A stretch of 64,000 nt of DNA from Oceanimonas aquatica (GCF_030732065.1 NZ_JAVBHX010000001.1:1-64000); one strand, 5' to 3'. Shown: positions 1 to 9,062, counted from the first letter of the stretch. Notes: generated by a model not told the origin, from the letters alone. Made by a program: numbers and translations.

Positions 1-43
1 TGTACTGCCGCCAGTTGCTGATGTTGTGCCGAGCTTTGCCCAT
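1..43 (-). CDS. IS5-family transposase, N-terminal 14 residues only
   Basis: The minus strand from 43 reads MGKARHNISNWRQY and continues off the window. A basic MGKA[RK]H opening followed by I(S/T)NW is the usual start of IS5/IS903-type DDE transposases that catalyse cut-and-paste movement of their element. The terminal repeat of the element lies about 50 bases upstream, which supports the start. Whether the rest is intact cannot be judged. Confidence 0.65.
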   Translation of the reverse strand, partial: MGKARHNISNWRQY

Positions 44-122
44 CTGCCTGCTCCTGAGTCCGTTCGTTAGGAGATCGGATCACGGCTGAGACAGATAGTT
101 CCCTGATTTAGGAAACAACGCC
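1..122 (-). mobile_element. IS5-family insertion sequence, left-truncated by window edge
   Basis: On the minus strand a terminus beginning GGCGTTGTTTCC at about position 122 is followed by a transposase start codon at 43. The terminal stretch at 93-113 recurs with one mismatch at 19921-19941, as expected for the terminal inverted repeat of an element present more than once. The encoded N-terminus is typical of IS5-family (IS903-group) transposases. Only one end of the element is inside the window, so target duplication and element length cannot be seen. Confidence 0.7.
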
Positions 123-154
123 GGTTCGCTTCGCTCATCACAACCTACTTTACT

Positions 155-172
155 GCCCCAATAAATTGGGGC
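155..172 (-). terminator. Perfect hairpin just after dsdA
   Basis: Arms GCCCCAAT and ATTGGGGC with a two-base loop lie directly after the dsdA stop on the minus strand. No clear T-run follows, so it may only stabilise the 3' end, or belong to the intergenic repeat next to the IS end, rather than act as a true intrinsic terminator. Confidence 0.4.
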
Positions 173-1522
173 CTACGACCCCGCCGCCAGGTATTTGGCC
201 ATTTCTTCCTCGGGCACCATGCCGCCGCCGGTGGCCCACACCAGGTGATGGGCCCGGGCCAGCCGGGCAGGGGTTAACCCCATGCGCTCCCGGTAGCCCT
301 GGTCTTCGTTCTCCACCCGCCAGGGGCCGGGCATGCCGGCCAGGGCCGAGGGCTCGAGGTAAATGCCTTCCTGCCGGGCCAGCAGGCTGAGCAGGTTCAG
401 CATGTCTTCGTCGGGCAGGGTGTAAAAGCCGTCCAGCAGCGGGGCCATTACCCGGCCCACAAAGCCTGACGGCCGGCCCACCGCCAGGCCGTCGGCGGCG
501 GTGAGATTGTCGATGCCCAGATCCTGCACCGAAATGCTGTCGTGCAGGCCGGTATACACCCCCAGCAGCATGCAGGGGGAGTGGGTCGGTTCGGCAAACA
601 CGCAGTGCACCGCATCGCCGAACGCCAGCTTCAGGCCAAAGGCCACACCGCCGGGGCCGCCGCCCACGCCACAGGGCAGGTACACAAACAGCGGGTGCTC
701 CTTGTCCACTTTTATGTCCTGCTTTTCGAGCTGGGCCTTGAGCCGCTGGCCGGCCACGGCATAGCCGAGAAGCAGCTGCACCGAGTTTTCGTCATCCACA
801 AAGTGGCAGCAAGGATCGTTCTGGGCCTTGGCCCGGCCTTCGGCCACTGCCACCGAGTAATCGTTCTGGTATTCCACCACGTTCACGCCGTGGCTGCGCA
901 GCCGGGCTTTTTTCCATTCCCGGGCGTCGGCTGACATGTGCACACTGACCTTGAACCCCAGTTTGGCGCTGATAATGCCAATGGACAGTCCCAGGTTCCC
1001 GGTGGAACCTACGGCCACGGAATACTGACCGAAGAAAGCGCGGAATTCGTCGCTGTCGAGTTTGGCGTAGTCGTCACTCGGGTGCAGCAGGCCGGCCTTG
1101 ATCGCCAGTTTTTCGGCATTCTGCAGAACTTCGTAAATGCCGCCCCGGGCCTTGATGGAGCCGGATACCGGCAGCAGATCGTCCCGCTTCAGCATCAGGG
1201 TGCCGGCAAGGGGCTGCTCCAGGCGCGTATCCATTGCCCGTTGCATGGCGGCAAGGGGCTGAACCGGTGATTCCAGCAGGCCGTTAAGCGCCCTGGTGTT
1301 GGGAAACACGGCGCGAAAGTAGGAGGCGAACCGATTCAGCCGGGCGGCGGCATCGGCCACGTCGTCGGCGTTCAGGTTCACCCCCGTCAGCGCCTGCTCC
1401 AGCGGCTGGCGTTCGGGGTTGAACCAGCTCACCGGGGTCAGGGCCATCAGCGGGTTCAGCAACGGATAGGCGCGGCTGAGTTCGTCAATGGCGCTTTGGG
1501 AATAATGGGGGTGTGTATGCAT
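173..1522 (-). CDS. dsdA: D-serine ammonia-lyase (D-serine dehydratase)
   Basis: PLP-dependent enzyme that converts D-serine to pyruvate and ammonia in the cytosol, allowing its use and detoxifying it. The 449-residue product matches the usual DsdA length. The Schiff-base lysine sits in SGSIKARGG (K124), and a GSTGNLGLS phosphate-binding loop and a glycine-rich GVGGGPGG stretch follow, all hallmarks of the family. I start at the ATG at 1522 (MHTHPHYSQ) rather than 57 bases upstream because an AGGACC ribosome site precedes it and the extra 19 residues have no family counterpart. The upstream gene is an AgcS symporter in the same direction, but a strong terminator separates the two. No DsdC-type regulator is visible. 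Confidence 0.93.
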   Translation of the reverse strand: MHTHPHYSQSAIDELSRAYPLLNPLMALTPVSWFNPERQPLEQALTGVNLNADDVADAAARLNRFASYFRAVFPNTRALNGLLESPVQPLAAMQRAMDTRLEQPLAGTLMLKRDDLLPVSGSIKARGGIYEVLQNAEKLAIKAGLLHPSDDYAKLDSDEFRAFFGQYSVAVGSTGNLGLSIGIISAKLGFKVSVHMSADAREWKKARLRSHGVNVVEYQNDYSVAVAEGRAKAQNDPCCHFVDDENSVQLLLGYAVAGQRLKAQLEKQDIKVDKEHPLFVYLPCGVGGGPGGVAFGLKLAFGDAVHCVFAEPTHSPCMLLGVYTGLHDSISVQDLGIDNLTAADGLAVGRPSGFVGRVMAPLLDGFYTLPDEDMLNLLSLLARQEGIYLEPSALAGMPGPWRVENEDQGYRERMGLTPARLARAHHLVWATGGGMVPEEEMAKYLAAGS

Positions 1523-1657
1523 GGGAAAAGGTCCTGAATACAAGCTGTTGCCAGTATAACAGCGTTGGGCAACGAACAAAGGGCGTGGTTGGCATTCTTG
1601 TCAGCGCGGCAGAATGATTCTGGATCAGGAGCGAAAGAGCAGCGTCGTCTGCCCCTG

Positions 1658-1681
1658 GATCTCCGCCTTCGCGGAGATGAC
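1658..1681. repeat. REP-like hairpin, copy 1
   Basis: Arms ATCTCCGC and GCGGAGAT around a CTTC loop, flanked by GATC/GTCAT-type ends. It shares the GTCAT...GATC frame with copies at 13727, 13788, 13860, 27484 and 27537. Confidence 0.6.
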
Positions 1682-1775
1682 GAGTGGTTTTACTTCTGCG
1701 AAGAACCGCCATTCCCAAAAAAGCGGGGCGGGGTCATGCATTTCTGCAGACGCTGTGTTGTCGTCAATATCTTGC

Positions 1776-1805
1776 AACAAAAAGGGCACCGTTGCCGGTG
1801 CCCTT
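1776..1805 (-). terminator. Intrinsic terminator of agcS
   Basis: Nine-base arms AAGGGCACC / GGTGCCCTT around a six-base loop, followed on the minus strand by TTTTTGTTG. It starts about 20 bases after the agcS stop and should end that transcript before dsdA. Confidence 0.88.
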
Positions 1806-1825
1806 GGTACTGGTTACTCGATTAA

Positions 1826-3166
1826 TCAGCTTGCTTTCTGCTTGGCGAAGTATTCCCTGGTCAGGCGGAATACCACCGGGCTCAGCAAGGCCAGAGCGAT
1901 GAGGTTGGGAATGGCCATCATGGCGTTCATGGTGTCTGCCATCAGCCAGATAAACTCCAGCGACTGAGTGGCCCCCAGCGGCAGGGCCAGTACCCAGGCA
2001 ACACGGAAGGGCACAATGGCCTTGACGCCAAACAGGAATTGCACACACTTCTCGCCGTAGAAACTCCAGCCCAGGATGGTGGTAAAGGCGAAGATGGCCA
2101 GCGCTACCGATACAATGTATTCCCCGCCGGGAATGGCCAGCGAGAAGGCCAGGGTGGTAAGCGACGCACCGGCCTCGCCGCTGGTCCAGCTGCCGGTCAC
2201 GATAATAGCCAGACCGGTCACCGAACACACGATAATGGTGTCGATAAAGGTACCCAGCATGGCGATCAGACCCTGGCGCACCGGGTTGTCGGTCTTGGCG
2301 GCGGCGTGAGCAATGGGCGCACTGCCCAGGCCCGCTTCGTTGGAGAACACACCCCGGGCCACACCAAAGCGAATGGCGGCCCACACGGCGGCGCCGGCAA
2401 AACCACCCTGGGCGGCGATGGGCGTAAAGGCGTGCTCGATGATCAGCGCAAAGGCGGCGGGAATCTCGCCAATGTTCATGATCAGCACCACGATACCGGC
2501 GGTGAAGTAGGCCACTGTCATCAGCGGCACCAGCTTGCCCGCCACTTCCGAGATCCATCGAATGCCGCCAATCAGCACCAGGCCTACCAGCACCATCAGC
2601 ACAATGCCGGTCATGGTGTGGGAAATGCCAAAGGACGCATCAAGGGCATCAGCCACCGAGTTGGCCTGCACCGTATTACCAATGCCAAAGCCGGCAATGC
2701 CGCCAAAGATGGCAAAGGCCACACCCAGCCAGGCCCACTTTGAACCCAGACCGTTGCGAATGTAATACATGGGGCCACCCACGTGGTTGCCCAGCTTGTC
2801 GGTCTCCCGGTATTTCACCGCACACACCGCCTCGGCGTATTTGGTGGCCATGCCCACCAGAGCGGTCATCCACATCCAGAACAGCGCACCCGGGCCACCA
2901 AAGAAGATGGCAGTGGCCACACCGGCAATATTACCGGTACCAATGGTGGCCGACAGGGCGGTCATCAGCGCGTTAAAGGGGGAAATTTCACCGACTCCGG
3001 CTTCGGTCTTGCTGAACAACAGTTTAAAACCGGTGCCCAGTTTGCGAATGGGCATCAGCCCCAGACCCAGCTGCAGGTACAGGCCCAGGCCGAGAATGCC
3101 CACCAGCATAGGCACGCCCCAGACAACGCCGTTAATTGAAGTTAATAGTGAGGTAAGTAGTTCCAT
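1826..3166 (-). CDS. Sodium:amino-acid (alanine/glycine) symporter, AgcS family
   Basis: Inner-membrane carrier of the AGCS family (TC 2.A.25), which takes up small amino acids, classically alanine or glycine, with sodium. The 446-residue protein is almost wholly hydrophobic, with ten or more membrane spans. Family landmarks visible are SATIGTGNIAGVATAIFFGG near residue 95, GGPMYYIRNGLG near 130, and the signature FSNEAGLGSAPIAHAA near 275. The start ATG at 3166 has AAGGAG-like sequence upstream. The next gene downstream is dsdA, so D-serine or D-alanine could be a substrate; this is only inference, and a terminator separates the two genes. Confidence 0.93.
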   Translation of the reverse strand: MELLTSLLTSINGVVWGVPMLVGILGLGLYLQLGLGLMPIRKLGTGFKLLFSKTEAGVGEISPFNALMTALSATIGTGNIAGVATAIFFGGPGALFWMWMTALVGMATKYAEAVCAVKYRETDKLGNHVGGPMYYIRNGLGSKWAWLGVAFAIFGGIAGFGIGNTVQANSVADALDASFGISHTMTGIVLMVLVGLVLIGGIRWISEVAGKLVPLMTVAYFTAGIVVLIMNIGEIPAAFALIIEHAFTPIAAQGGFAGAAVWAAIRFGVARGVFSNEAGLGSAPIAHAAAKTDNPVRQGLIAMLGTFIDTIIVCSVTGLAIIVTGSWTSGEAGASLTTLAFSLAIPGGEYIVSVALAIFAFTTILGWSFYGEKCVQFLFGVKAIVPFRVAWVLALPLGATQSLEFIWLMADTMNAMMAIPNLIALALLSPVVFRLTREYFAKQKAS

Positions 3167-3270
3167 CTATGCTGCTCCTTAAGGAAAAAAAGCATCCGGG
3201 TGAAAGCCGTCAGTTGAAGACTAGCCCCATTCAGGTCAATAGCATAATGACTTCATGTTTCAACTGGAAC

Positions 3271-5280
3271 TTAAAAGTAACACTGCATGATTCGGCGCAG
3301 CGCCGCGATCACACTTTTCTGCCCGGCATAGCCCAGCTCTCTGGCCAGCCGGGTGGGATCGGCACCGGGCTCAAGGGCGGTGTGCAGCAGTGTGTGTTGT
3401 GCCTGAGTAAGGGATTGGCGCGGGGAATGGTGTGCAACAAAACGGCGCAGGGCCGGGCGATCCGCATGCAGATCTCTGTGATAAAAGGCAAAGTCATGAG
3501 CGCGCCAGCGATCCTGCTCTTCATCGGGCCGGGGCGGCACCAGGGGTATGTTTGCCGGCGCCCGGCGGCCCTCATCGTATATGTCGGCACTGAACCGCCC
3601 TTGCCACTTTGGCAATGCCGTGTGAGCCTTTGCCGTGACCGGCCACAACATCATGGCCGCCTGCAGCCCGCTGACCCCATCGGCGGCCAGCCCCAGGCGC
3701 ACCAGCTTAAAACCATTGCCATGCCAGAAGGCCAGCAGCTCGGCGCTGGCACCAAAGCTGGTACCGAGAAAGTCGGTGTCGGTCTGCTGTTTGAGCCAGC
3801 TCAGCAACTGCGAGCCAACCCCCGCCTGCTGACAGGCCGGGTGCACCACAATGCGCATAATGCGGGCATAGCCGAACCGGCAGGCCTCGGCTAGGCCGCC
3901 ATGAAAGGCCAGCGACTGGGGCAGCAAATGCCCGCGAGGGCGGCGCTGGCCCCGCCAGATAGGCTCGCTCAGTGCCGCGTCCAGCTCACCTTCCTGTTGC
4001 AGCAGGGCCGCAGCCACCGGCATCTTCTGCCGGAACACCACCGCCAGTGACACTCCTGGCGCATCCAGCAACTGGCGCAGATCGCTGGGCCGGGTCTGGT
4101 AATGGGCCAGGGTCAGCAGACCAAACACTTGTTGCAGCAGTTGATCGTCGGCCAGCAGGCGCGGGCGGGAGACCCATTCAGTATGCAGCTCACCGGCGGC
4201 GGGCGGGGCGGGCGCATCCGCGTTCAGGGCCAGCAGCCGAAACAGCAGGGGTTCAAGCGGATCGGTGTCGCTCCAGCGCGCCGGGGCCTGAATATGCACC
4301 TTGCGAAAGCCGGGATAATGCGCTGCCAGCGCCGGCTGAAACTTGAGGGCAAAGCCCAGGCCGGTGCCTTCGTAGCCGTGCTCGGTGCTGGCAAACAGGC
4401 AAGAATAACGGCGCGCCAGGGTCAGCAACATGGAAACGGGAATGGCGGCGGCCTCGTCCACCAGTACCACATCGGCCTCGGGGTGCTCAGCCAGCAGGGC
4501 GTCGGGGGCCATAAAGTCGAGGGGAAGATCACAGTGTGACAGAACTTGAGCGGCCGCCCCCGGGCTGGGGGCGGTGAGCAGCACCTGTTTGCCGGCACGC
4601 AGCAGCCGGCTGGCCGCCAGCCCCAGCAGGCTGGACTTGCCCCGTCCGCGATCCGCGGTGAGCACCAATGGACGCTGGTGGCGGGCACTGTGCAGCAACA
4701 GCGCCAGGGCATGGCGCTGTTGTGAGTTCAGGCAGCCGTGGCGGTCCCGGTGCAAGCGCCAGGCCGGGCCGGTGATTGCCGGCTGTGGCGGAAAAGCCTG
4801 GCCCTGCTGCCACAGCAGGACGCTTGTATCGCTTTGCAGCAGGGAGACGATCCGCGTAATAAAACGACTGGTCAGCCCTTCTGCCTGCTCGGGCAGGGCC
4901 ACGTAGCGGCGCAGATCCGGATCCGTAAACTGGGGCCAGTCGCTCAGTGGGGGGCACAGCAACAGCAGCATGCCGCCGGCAGCCAGGGCCCCCACGGCGG
5001 CGCCAAGGGCATCGGGGTGCAGGCCGCTGCGGGCATTGAAGACCAGGTTTCGGTATTCTCTGCCCAGGGCGGTGTGGTACTTGCCCATGGGGCAATGAGG
5101 TTGCCCGGCAGAAGCATCGCCCAGCCAGAGGGTGTTTGAAGCGGATTCATCGGCGAGTAACCTCTGGGCCTGGTTGAGCGTCCAGTCGGCCTCACCGCTT
5201 AGCACCAGCAGCCGGCGTTCGCCAAGGTAGAACAGTTGCCGGCGAAAGCCGGGCCAGTCAGTCAAACAGGCGCTCACCAT
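3271..5280 (-). CDS. tmcA: tRNA(Met) cytidine acetyltransferase TmcA
   Basis: Makes N4-acetylcytidine at the wobble position (C34) of elongator tRNA(Met) using acetyl-CoA and ATP, which sharpens AUG decoding. Its 669 residues match E. coli TmcA (671). Domain order is an N-terminal DUF1726-type region, an RNA-helicase-like ATPase with Walker A TADRGRGKSS at about 208-217 and Walker B VVLVDEAAAIP near 275, then a GNAT acetyltransferase core (about 400-510, with RIMRIVVHPACQQAGVG) and a C-terminal tRNA-binding tail. The start overlaps the end of the hlyU-like gene by 23 bases, so the two are translationally close within crr-hlyU-tmcA. Confidence 0.95.
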   Translation of the reverse strand: MVSACLTDWPGFRRQLFYLGERRLLVLSGEADWTLNQAQRLLADESASNTLWLGDASAGQPHCPMGKYHTALGREYRNLVFNARSGLHPDALGAAVGALAAGGMLLLLCPPLSDWPQFTDPDLRRYVALPEQAEGLTSRFITRIVSLLQSDTSVLLWQQGQAFPPQPAITGPAWRLHRDRHGCLNSQQRHALALLLHSARHQRPLVLTADRGRGKSSLLGLAASRLLRAGKQVLLTAPSPGAAAQVLSHCDLPLDFMAPDALLAEHPEADVVLVDEAAAIPVSMLLTLARRYSCLFASTEHGYEGTGLGFALKFQPALAAHYPGFRKVHIQAPARWSDTDPLEPLLFRLLALNADAPAPPAAGELHTEWVSRPRLLADDQLLQQVFGLLTLAHYQTRPSDLRQLLDAPGVSLAVVFRQKMPVAAALLQQEGELDAALSEPIWRGQRRPRGHLLPQSLAFHGGLAEACRFGYARIMRIVVHPACQQAGVGSQLLSWLKQQTDTDFLGTSFGASAELLAFWHGNGFKLVRLGLAADGVSGLQAAMMLWPVTAKAHTALPKWQGRFSADIYDEGRRAPANIPLVPPRPDEEQDRWRAHDFAFYHRDLHADRPALRRFVAHHSPRQSLTQAQHTLLHTALEPGADPTRLARELGYAGQKSVIAALRRIMQCYF

Positions 5281-5536
5281 TTTCGTCGATCAGCCGCCTG
5301 GCCTTGCTCACCATCAGTTCGGCAGCCTGCTCGGCACCGGGCAGCAGGTCGGCCCGGATCAGCCGGTATTCCCGCTGCTCGCCATCCTTCTGCAACACAA
5401 TGCGCCCCTGCAACCGGTACTGGCCGCCTTCGGCCCCCGGCTCGGGAATAATGGTAAAGCCCTGGTATTCCACCGGCTCAAACCGGGGTTGTTCCGGGAC
5501 GGGTGCGGAGACGAGTTTTTTCAGCCAGCCGAACAT
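5258..5536 (-). CDS. HlyU-family small protein
   Basis: A 92-residue protein of the HlyU/PF10115 type. The family feature is the YQGFTIIPEP...GGQYRLQGRI core followed by a RADLLPGAEQAAE helix and a KARRLIDENGERLF tail. HlyU names a haemolysin activator in Vibrio, but members of this small family usually lack a recognisable DNA-binding motif, so a regulatory role here is not shown. It lies five bases after crr and overlaps the tmcA start, consistent with one crr-hlyU-tmcA transcript. Confidence 0.8.
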   Translation of the reverse strand: MFGWLKKLVSAPVPEQPRFEPVEYQGFTIIPEPGAEGGQYRLQGRIVLQKDGEQREYRLIRADLLPGAEQAAELMVSKARRLIDENGERLFD

Positions 5537-5541
5537 GGTAA

Positions 5542-6051
5542 TTACTTTTTAACCCGCAGGATCACGTCGTCGGCGGCGGTAACGGCGCCACTTTGCCGGG
5601 TCAGCTCCTTGACCTCGTCCATATTGGAAATCACGATGGGGGTCAGGGTGGACTTGGCCTTTTGTTCCAGCAGCGCCAGATCGAATTCCAGCACGGTATC
5701 GCCCTTTTTCACCTGCTGACCTTCCTGCGCCACCCGGGTAAAGCCTTCGCCCTTAAGCTCAACGGTGTCGATGCCGAAATGCACAAACAGCTCCAGGCCG
5801 GAATCGGATTCAATGGAAAAGGCGTGGTTGGTTTCAAAAATTTTGCCGATGGTGCCGTCGCAGGGCGCCACCATTTTATTGCCACTGGGCTTGATGGCGA
5901 TGCCGTCACCCACGATCTTCTCGGCAAATACCACGTCCGGCACTTCCTCAAGAGGAACGATTTCACCGGAAAGGGGCGCAAACACCTCAATGGCGTTGGC
6001 TTCGCTGGTATCGTCTGACACCATTTTTTTCAGTTTATCGAACAGACCCAT
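5542..6051 (-). CDS. crr: PTS glucose-type EIIA (EIIA-Glc)
   Basis: Phosphocarrier that accepts phosphate from HPr and passes it to sugar-specific EIIB domains; unphosphorylated it causes inducer exclusion and phosphorylated it stimulates adenylate cyclase in enteric bacteria. The 169-residue product has the active-site histidine context ELFVHFGIDTVEL and the second histidine in NHAFSIES. The start ATG at 6051 (MGLFDKLKK) has an AGGAG site; the longer upstream frame lacks support. In E. coli crr follows ptsH and ptsI, but here it follows cysK directly, after a terminator, and ptsHI are not in this window. Confidence 0.94.
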   Translation of the reverse strand: MGLFDKLKKMVSDDTSEANAIEVFAPLSGEIVPLEEVPDVVFAEKIVGDGIAIKPSGNKMVAPCDGTIGKIFETNHAFSIESDSGLELFVHFGIDTVELKGEGFTRVAQEGQQVKKGDTVLEFDLALLEQKAKSTLTPIVISNMDEVKELTRQSGAVTAADDVILRVKK

Positions 6052-6135
6052 CGTCTCAGCTCCTGAAGGATTCAGTTGATGATGATAGCACGCCCTTAAA
6101 GCAGGTAAACAGCCGTTGAAAGGGGGAATGATCAC

Positions 6136-6170
6136 CATCAAAAAAGGCGCCTTGCGGCGCCTTTTGATGA
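6136..6170 (-). terminator. Intrinsic terminator of cysK
   Basis: GC-rich arms AAAAGGCGCC / GGCGCCTTTT with a TTGC loop, followed by a T-run on the minus strand directly after cysK. It separates cysK from crr, so crr needs its own promoter in the roughly 85 bases left before its start. Confidence 0.92.
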
Positions 6171-6177
6171 CTGCGAA

Positions 6178-7146
6178 TTATTGTTGCAGTTCCTGCTCGG
6201 TAAAGAGGCCCTGGAACAGGGCGGTGCTCAGGTAACGCTCACCGGAGCTGGGCAGGATCACGACGATATTCTTGTCGGCAAACTCGGGCAGTTGGGCGAT
6301 GCGGTTGGCGGCCACCACGGCGGCGCCGGAGCTGATGCCGGCCAGAATGCCTTCGTCCTTCATCAGGCGGCGGGCCATATCGATGGCGTCTTCGCTGCTG
6401 ATTTGCTCAACCCGGTCGATCAGCGACAGCTCCAGGTTGCCGGGAATAAAGCCGGCGCCAATGCCCTGAATCTTGTGCGGGCCGGGCTTGATTTCATCGC
6501 CGGCCAGGGCCTGGGTGATGACCGGGGATTCCACCGGCTCAACGGCCACTGTGGTGATGGCCTTGCCCTGGGTATGCTTGATGTAGCGGGATACACCGGT
6601 CAGGGTGCCGCCTGTGCCCACACCAGCCACGAACACGTCCACTGCACCGTCGGTGTCTTCCCAGATCTCGGGGCCGGTGGTCTTTTCGTGAATTTCCGGG
6701 TTGGCGGGGTTGTTGAACTGCTGCAGCAGTACGTATTTTTCCGGCTCGGATTCTTTCAGCTCCATTGCCTTTTCAATGGCGCCTTTCATGCCCTTGGCGC
6801 CGTCGGTCAGCACCAGGTTGGCCCCCAGGGCCTTGAGCAGCTGGCGGCGCTCCAGGCTCATGGTGTTGGGCATGGTCAGGGTAATGGCGTAACCACGGGA
6901 CGCCGCCACAAAGGCCAGGGCAATACCGGTGTTGCCGCTGGTAGGCTCAATGAGCTCCTTGCCGGCCACCAGCTCGCCACGTTTTTCCGCGTCCCAGATC
7001 ATGTTGGCGCCAATACGGCACTTCACGCTGAAGCTGGGGTTGCGGCTTTCCACCTTGGCAAACACCCGGCCCTGAGAAACCCGGTTCAGCTTGACCAGCG
7101 GAGTGTGGCCAATGGTGAGTGAGTTGTCTTCAAAAATCTTGCTCAT
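6178..7146 (-). CDS. cysK: Cysteine synthase A (O-acetylserine sulfhydrylase)
   Basis: PLP enzyme forming L-cysteine from O-acetylserine and sulfide, the last step of sulfate assimilation. The 322-residue protein shows the PLP lysine at K42 in SVKCRIG, the substrate loop TSGNTGIA, and the phosphate-binding GTGGTLTG. Its start carries an AGGGACA ribosome site. In E. coli the neighbours are cysZ and ptsHI-crr; here cysZ lies about 2.4 kb away beyond two peptidoglycan genes. A strikingly AT-rich block upstream (7215-7290) is a likely CysB control region. Confidence 0.97.
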   Translation of the reverse strand: MSKIFEDNSLTIGHTPLVKLNRVSQGRVFAKVESRNPSFSVKCRIGANMIWDAEKRGELVAGKELIEPTSGNTGIALAFVAASRGYAITLTMPNTMSLERRQLLKALGANLVLTDGAKGMKGAIEKAMELKESEPEKYVLLQQFNNPANPEIHEKTTGPEIWEDTDGAVDVFVAGVGTGGTLTGVSRYIKHTQGKAITTVAVEPVESPVITQALAGDEIKPGPHKIQGIGAGFIPGNLELSLIDRVEQISSEDAIDMARRLMKDEGILAGISSGAAVVAANRIAQLPEFADKNIVVILPSSGERYLSTALFQGLFTEQELQQ

Positions 7147-7214
7147 TGTGGCTGTCCCTGAAGTAAATAAACATGAATAGAAAGAATACAGTGTCAGCTT
7201 AATCCTTCCGTCGA

Positions 7215-7290
7215 GAATGAGAAGTGACGATTTGTTATAACAATATGTTATTAAATGATAAAATAATATTCCTTACAGCTCTCTGTAATA
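7215..7290 (-). promoter_or_regulatory. AT-rich control region upstream of cysK, possible CysB site
   Basis: A run of almost pure A/T with several AATA/TTATT elements stands out from the GC-rich surroundings, 70-145 bases upstream of cysK. CysB sites of enteric bacteria are AT-rich and similarly placed. The match to a CysB consensus is loose, so this is inference. The region also lies upstream of the divergent L,D-transpeptidase gene. Confidence 0.35.
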
Positions 7291-7443
7291 TCACCGAATG
7301 AAACCCTGTGACCCTGCTCACTTTTTTGTTTTTCAAGCTGAGCGGTGTTTTTGCAGGAGCCCTTGTCTTACAGTCATAAAAAAGTGGCAGGCTTGCTGGT
7401 TTGCCCCGGTCATGGTGAATAACGGACTTTCGGAACCCTGCTG

Positions 7444-8904
7444 ATGAAAAGAACCCTAGTCTTGAGCTGGCTGTGCGGCCTGTGCCTGCTGAGCTTCGCC
7501 TCCCTTGCATCTACCTGGCAGCAGGCGCCTCAGGCCCGCCTGCAACTGCATCAGCTGGGGCTGGAGCTGGCCCTGGCGGATGTGCATCCGGAGCTGACGG
7601 CGCGCTGGCAGCAGGCGGTGTCGGCGAATACCTCCTCGGAAGCGGCAGACGACCGGCTATGGCTGGGGCTGGCGGCCTTCTGGCGGCAATGGGCCACCCT
7701 GGATTTTGAACAGCGCCAGTACCTGAGCACCGGCAAGCTGGCACTGGAGCCCAGCGAAGAAGAGCTGGCCCGGCTGAGTGCGGCCGCCGCCGGCAATAAC
7801 CGGCTGGCGCTGGTGCGCGAGCTGGTACCCGGCTACGGCGATTACGATGCCCTCAAGGCGCAGCTGGCCCGGCTGCTGGCGCTGGCCGACGAGCCCTGGC
7901 CCGCCATTGCCGGTGCCACCTTGAGGCCGGGAGATAGCGGCGAGGCGGTGGTTAACTTGCGCCGCCGGCTGCAACGGCTGGGGGACTTGCCCACCGAACC
8001 CGATGCCCTTAATGATCCCGCCTTGTTTGACCAGACCCTGGCGGCGGCGGTTGCGAGCTTTCAGTATCGTCATGGCCTGACGGTGGACGGCGTGGTGGGC
8101 CCCCACACCTATGGCTGGCTGGATCTGCCGCCCCGGCGCCGGGCCCAGCTGCTGATGCGCAGCATGTTGCGCACCCTGATTGGCGACAGTCTGCCGTCGT
8201 CCTACCTGCTGGTGAACATTCCGGAATACCGGCTGCGGTTGTATCAGGATCGGGTTCAGGTGCTGGAAAGCGAGGTGATCGTGGGCCGCGACAGCCGGCG
8301 CACCCCCATTATGCACAGCGCTATTACCAACGTGGTGGTGAATCCGCCCTGGAACGTGCCCAACTCCATCATGACCAAGGACATAGTGCCCAAGCTGTAT
8401 CGGGATCCGGATTACATCGCCCGTCAGGGCTTTGAAGTCATCGACCGGGCCGGCCGCATTGTGCCCACCGAAGAGTGGCAATACGTACTTTACATGGAAA
8501 ACCGCTTTCCGTTTCGTCTGCGCCAAAAGCCCGGCAGCCGCAACGCCCTGGGGGCCTGGAAGTTTCATCTGCCCAACAACGAGGCCATTTACCTGCATGA
8601 CACGCCGTCCCGCAACCTGTTTGCCCGCGACAGCCGGGCGCTCAGCTCCGGCTGTGTGCGGGTGGCCAACGCCGAGCAGCTGGCGCTGTGGTTGCTGAAT
8701 GCCAACTGGAGCCCCGAGCGTCTGGCCGAGCTGAAGTCGACCAAACGTACCCGCTGGCTTCCGGTGAGCGAGCCGCTGCCGGTATTTATGGTGTACTGGC
8801 GCGGCTGGCTGGGTGCCGATGGCCTGCCCCGGTTTCGGGACGATATCTACGAGTTCGACAAGGGCCTGGCGGATCCCTTTGTGCCGTTACACCGGCAGAG
8901 CTGA
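7444..8904 (+). CDS. L,D-transpeptidase of the YcbB (LdtD) type
   Basis: Periplasmic peptidoglycan cross-linking enzyme that makes 3-3 bonds between meso-diaminopimelate residues. The 486-residue protein has a signal peptide (MKRTLVLSWLCGLCLLSFA...), a peptidoglycan-binding domain near 155-225 (LRPGDSGEAVVNLRRRLQ and VDGVVGPHTYGWL), and a YkuD catalytic domain with the SSGCVRVAN motif whose cysteine is about residue 404. E. coli LdtD is about 615 residues, so this is a shorter member with less sequence before the binding domain. In E. coli ycbB is also followed by ycbK (mepK), as here, which supports both calls. A terminator-like hairpin separates them. Confidence 0.92.
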   Translation: MKRTLVLSWLCGLCLLSFASLASTWQQAPQARLQLHQLGLELALADVHPELTARWQQAVSANTSSEAADDRLWLGLAAFWRQWATLDFEQRQYLSTGKLALEPSEEELARLSAAAAGNNRLALVRELVPGYGDYDALKAQLARLLALADEPWPAIAGATLRPGDSGEAVVNLRRRLQRLGDLPTEPDALNDPALFDQTLAAAVASFQYRHGLTVDGVVGPHTYGWLDLPPRRRAQLLMRSMLRTLIGDSLPSSYLLVNIPEYRLRLYQDRVQVLESEVIVGRDSRRTPIMHSAITNVVVNPPWNVPNSIMTKDIVPKLYRDPDYIARQGFEVIDRAGRIVPTEEWQYVLYMENRFPFRLRQKPGSRNALGAWKFHLPNNEAIYLHDTPSRNLFARDSRALSSGCVRVANAEQLALWLLNANWSPERLAELKSTKRTRWLPVSEPLPVFMVYWRGWLGADGLPRFRDDIYEFDKGLADPFVPLHRQS

Positions 8905-9003
8905 ATGACATTGGTTAACTTCCAAATGGCTCCTTATAACCAATGGTTGTTGAAGCACGGGCTTATTCCGGGTTAGCTTACGCTCACTTTTATCCATTCC
9001 AAG

Positions 9004-9034
9004 GCCGGATCACGCCATCGTGACCCGGCTTTTC
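9004..9034 (+). terminator. Intrinsic terminator after the L,D-transpeptidase gene
   Basis: Eleven-base arms with one mismatch (GCCGGATCACG / CGTGACCCGGC), loop CCAT, then TTTT. It lies 100 bases after the stop and 29 bases before the next start, so it may partly attenuate readthrough into the endopeptidase gene. Confidence 0.75.
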
Positions 9035-9062
9035 GTTGGCTTGTTATTTTAGTGGGGGTTGT

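Larger units (their letters stand above)
1523..1825. other. Intergenic region dsdA / agcS (303 bp)
   Basis: Holds the agcS terminator at about 1776-1805, one REP-like hairpin at 1658-1681, and presumably the dsdA promoter. I saw no convincing -35/-10 pair and no reading frame with family features. Confidence 0.6.

Noticed and set aside
1764-2558. 264-codon frame overlapping the AgcS gene on the same strand
   Set aside because: Out-of-phase shadow of the transporter, Arg/Gly/His-rich with no features.
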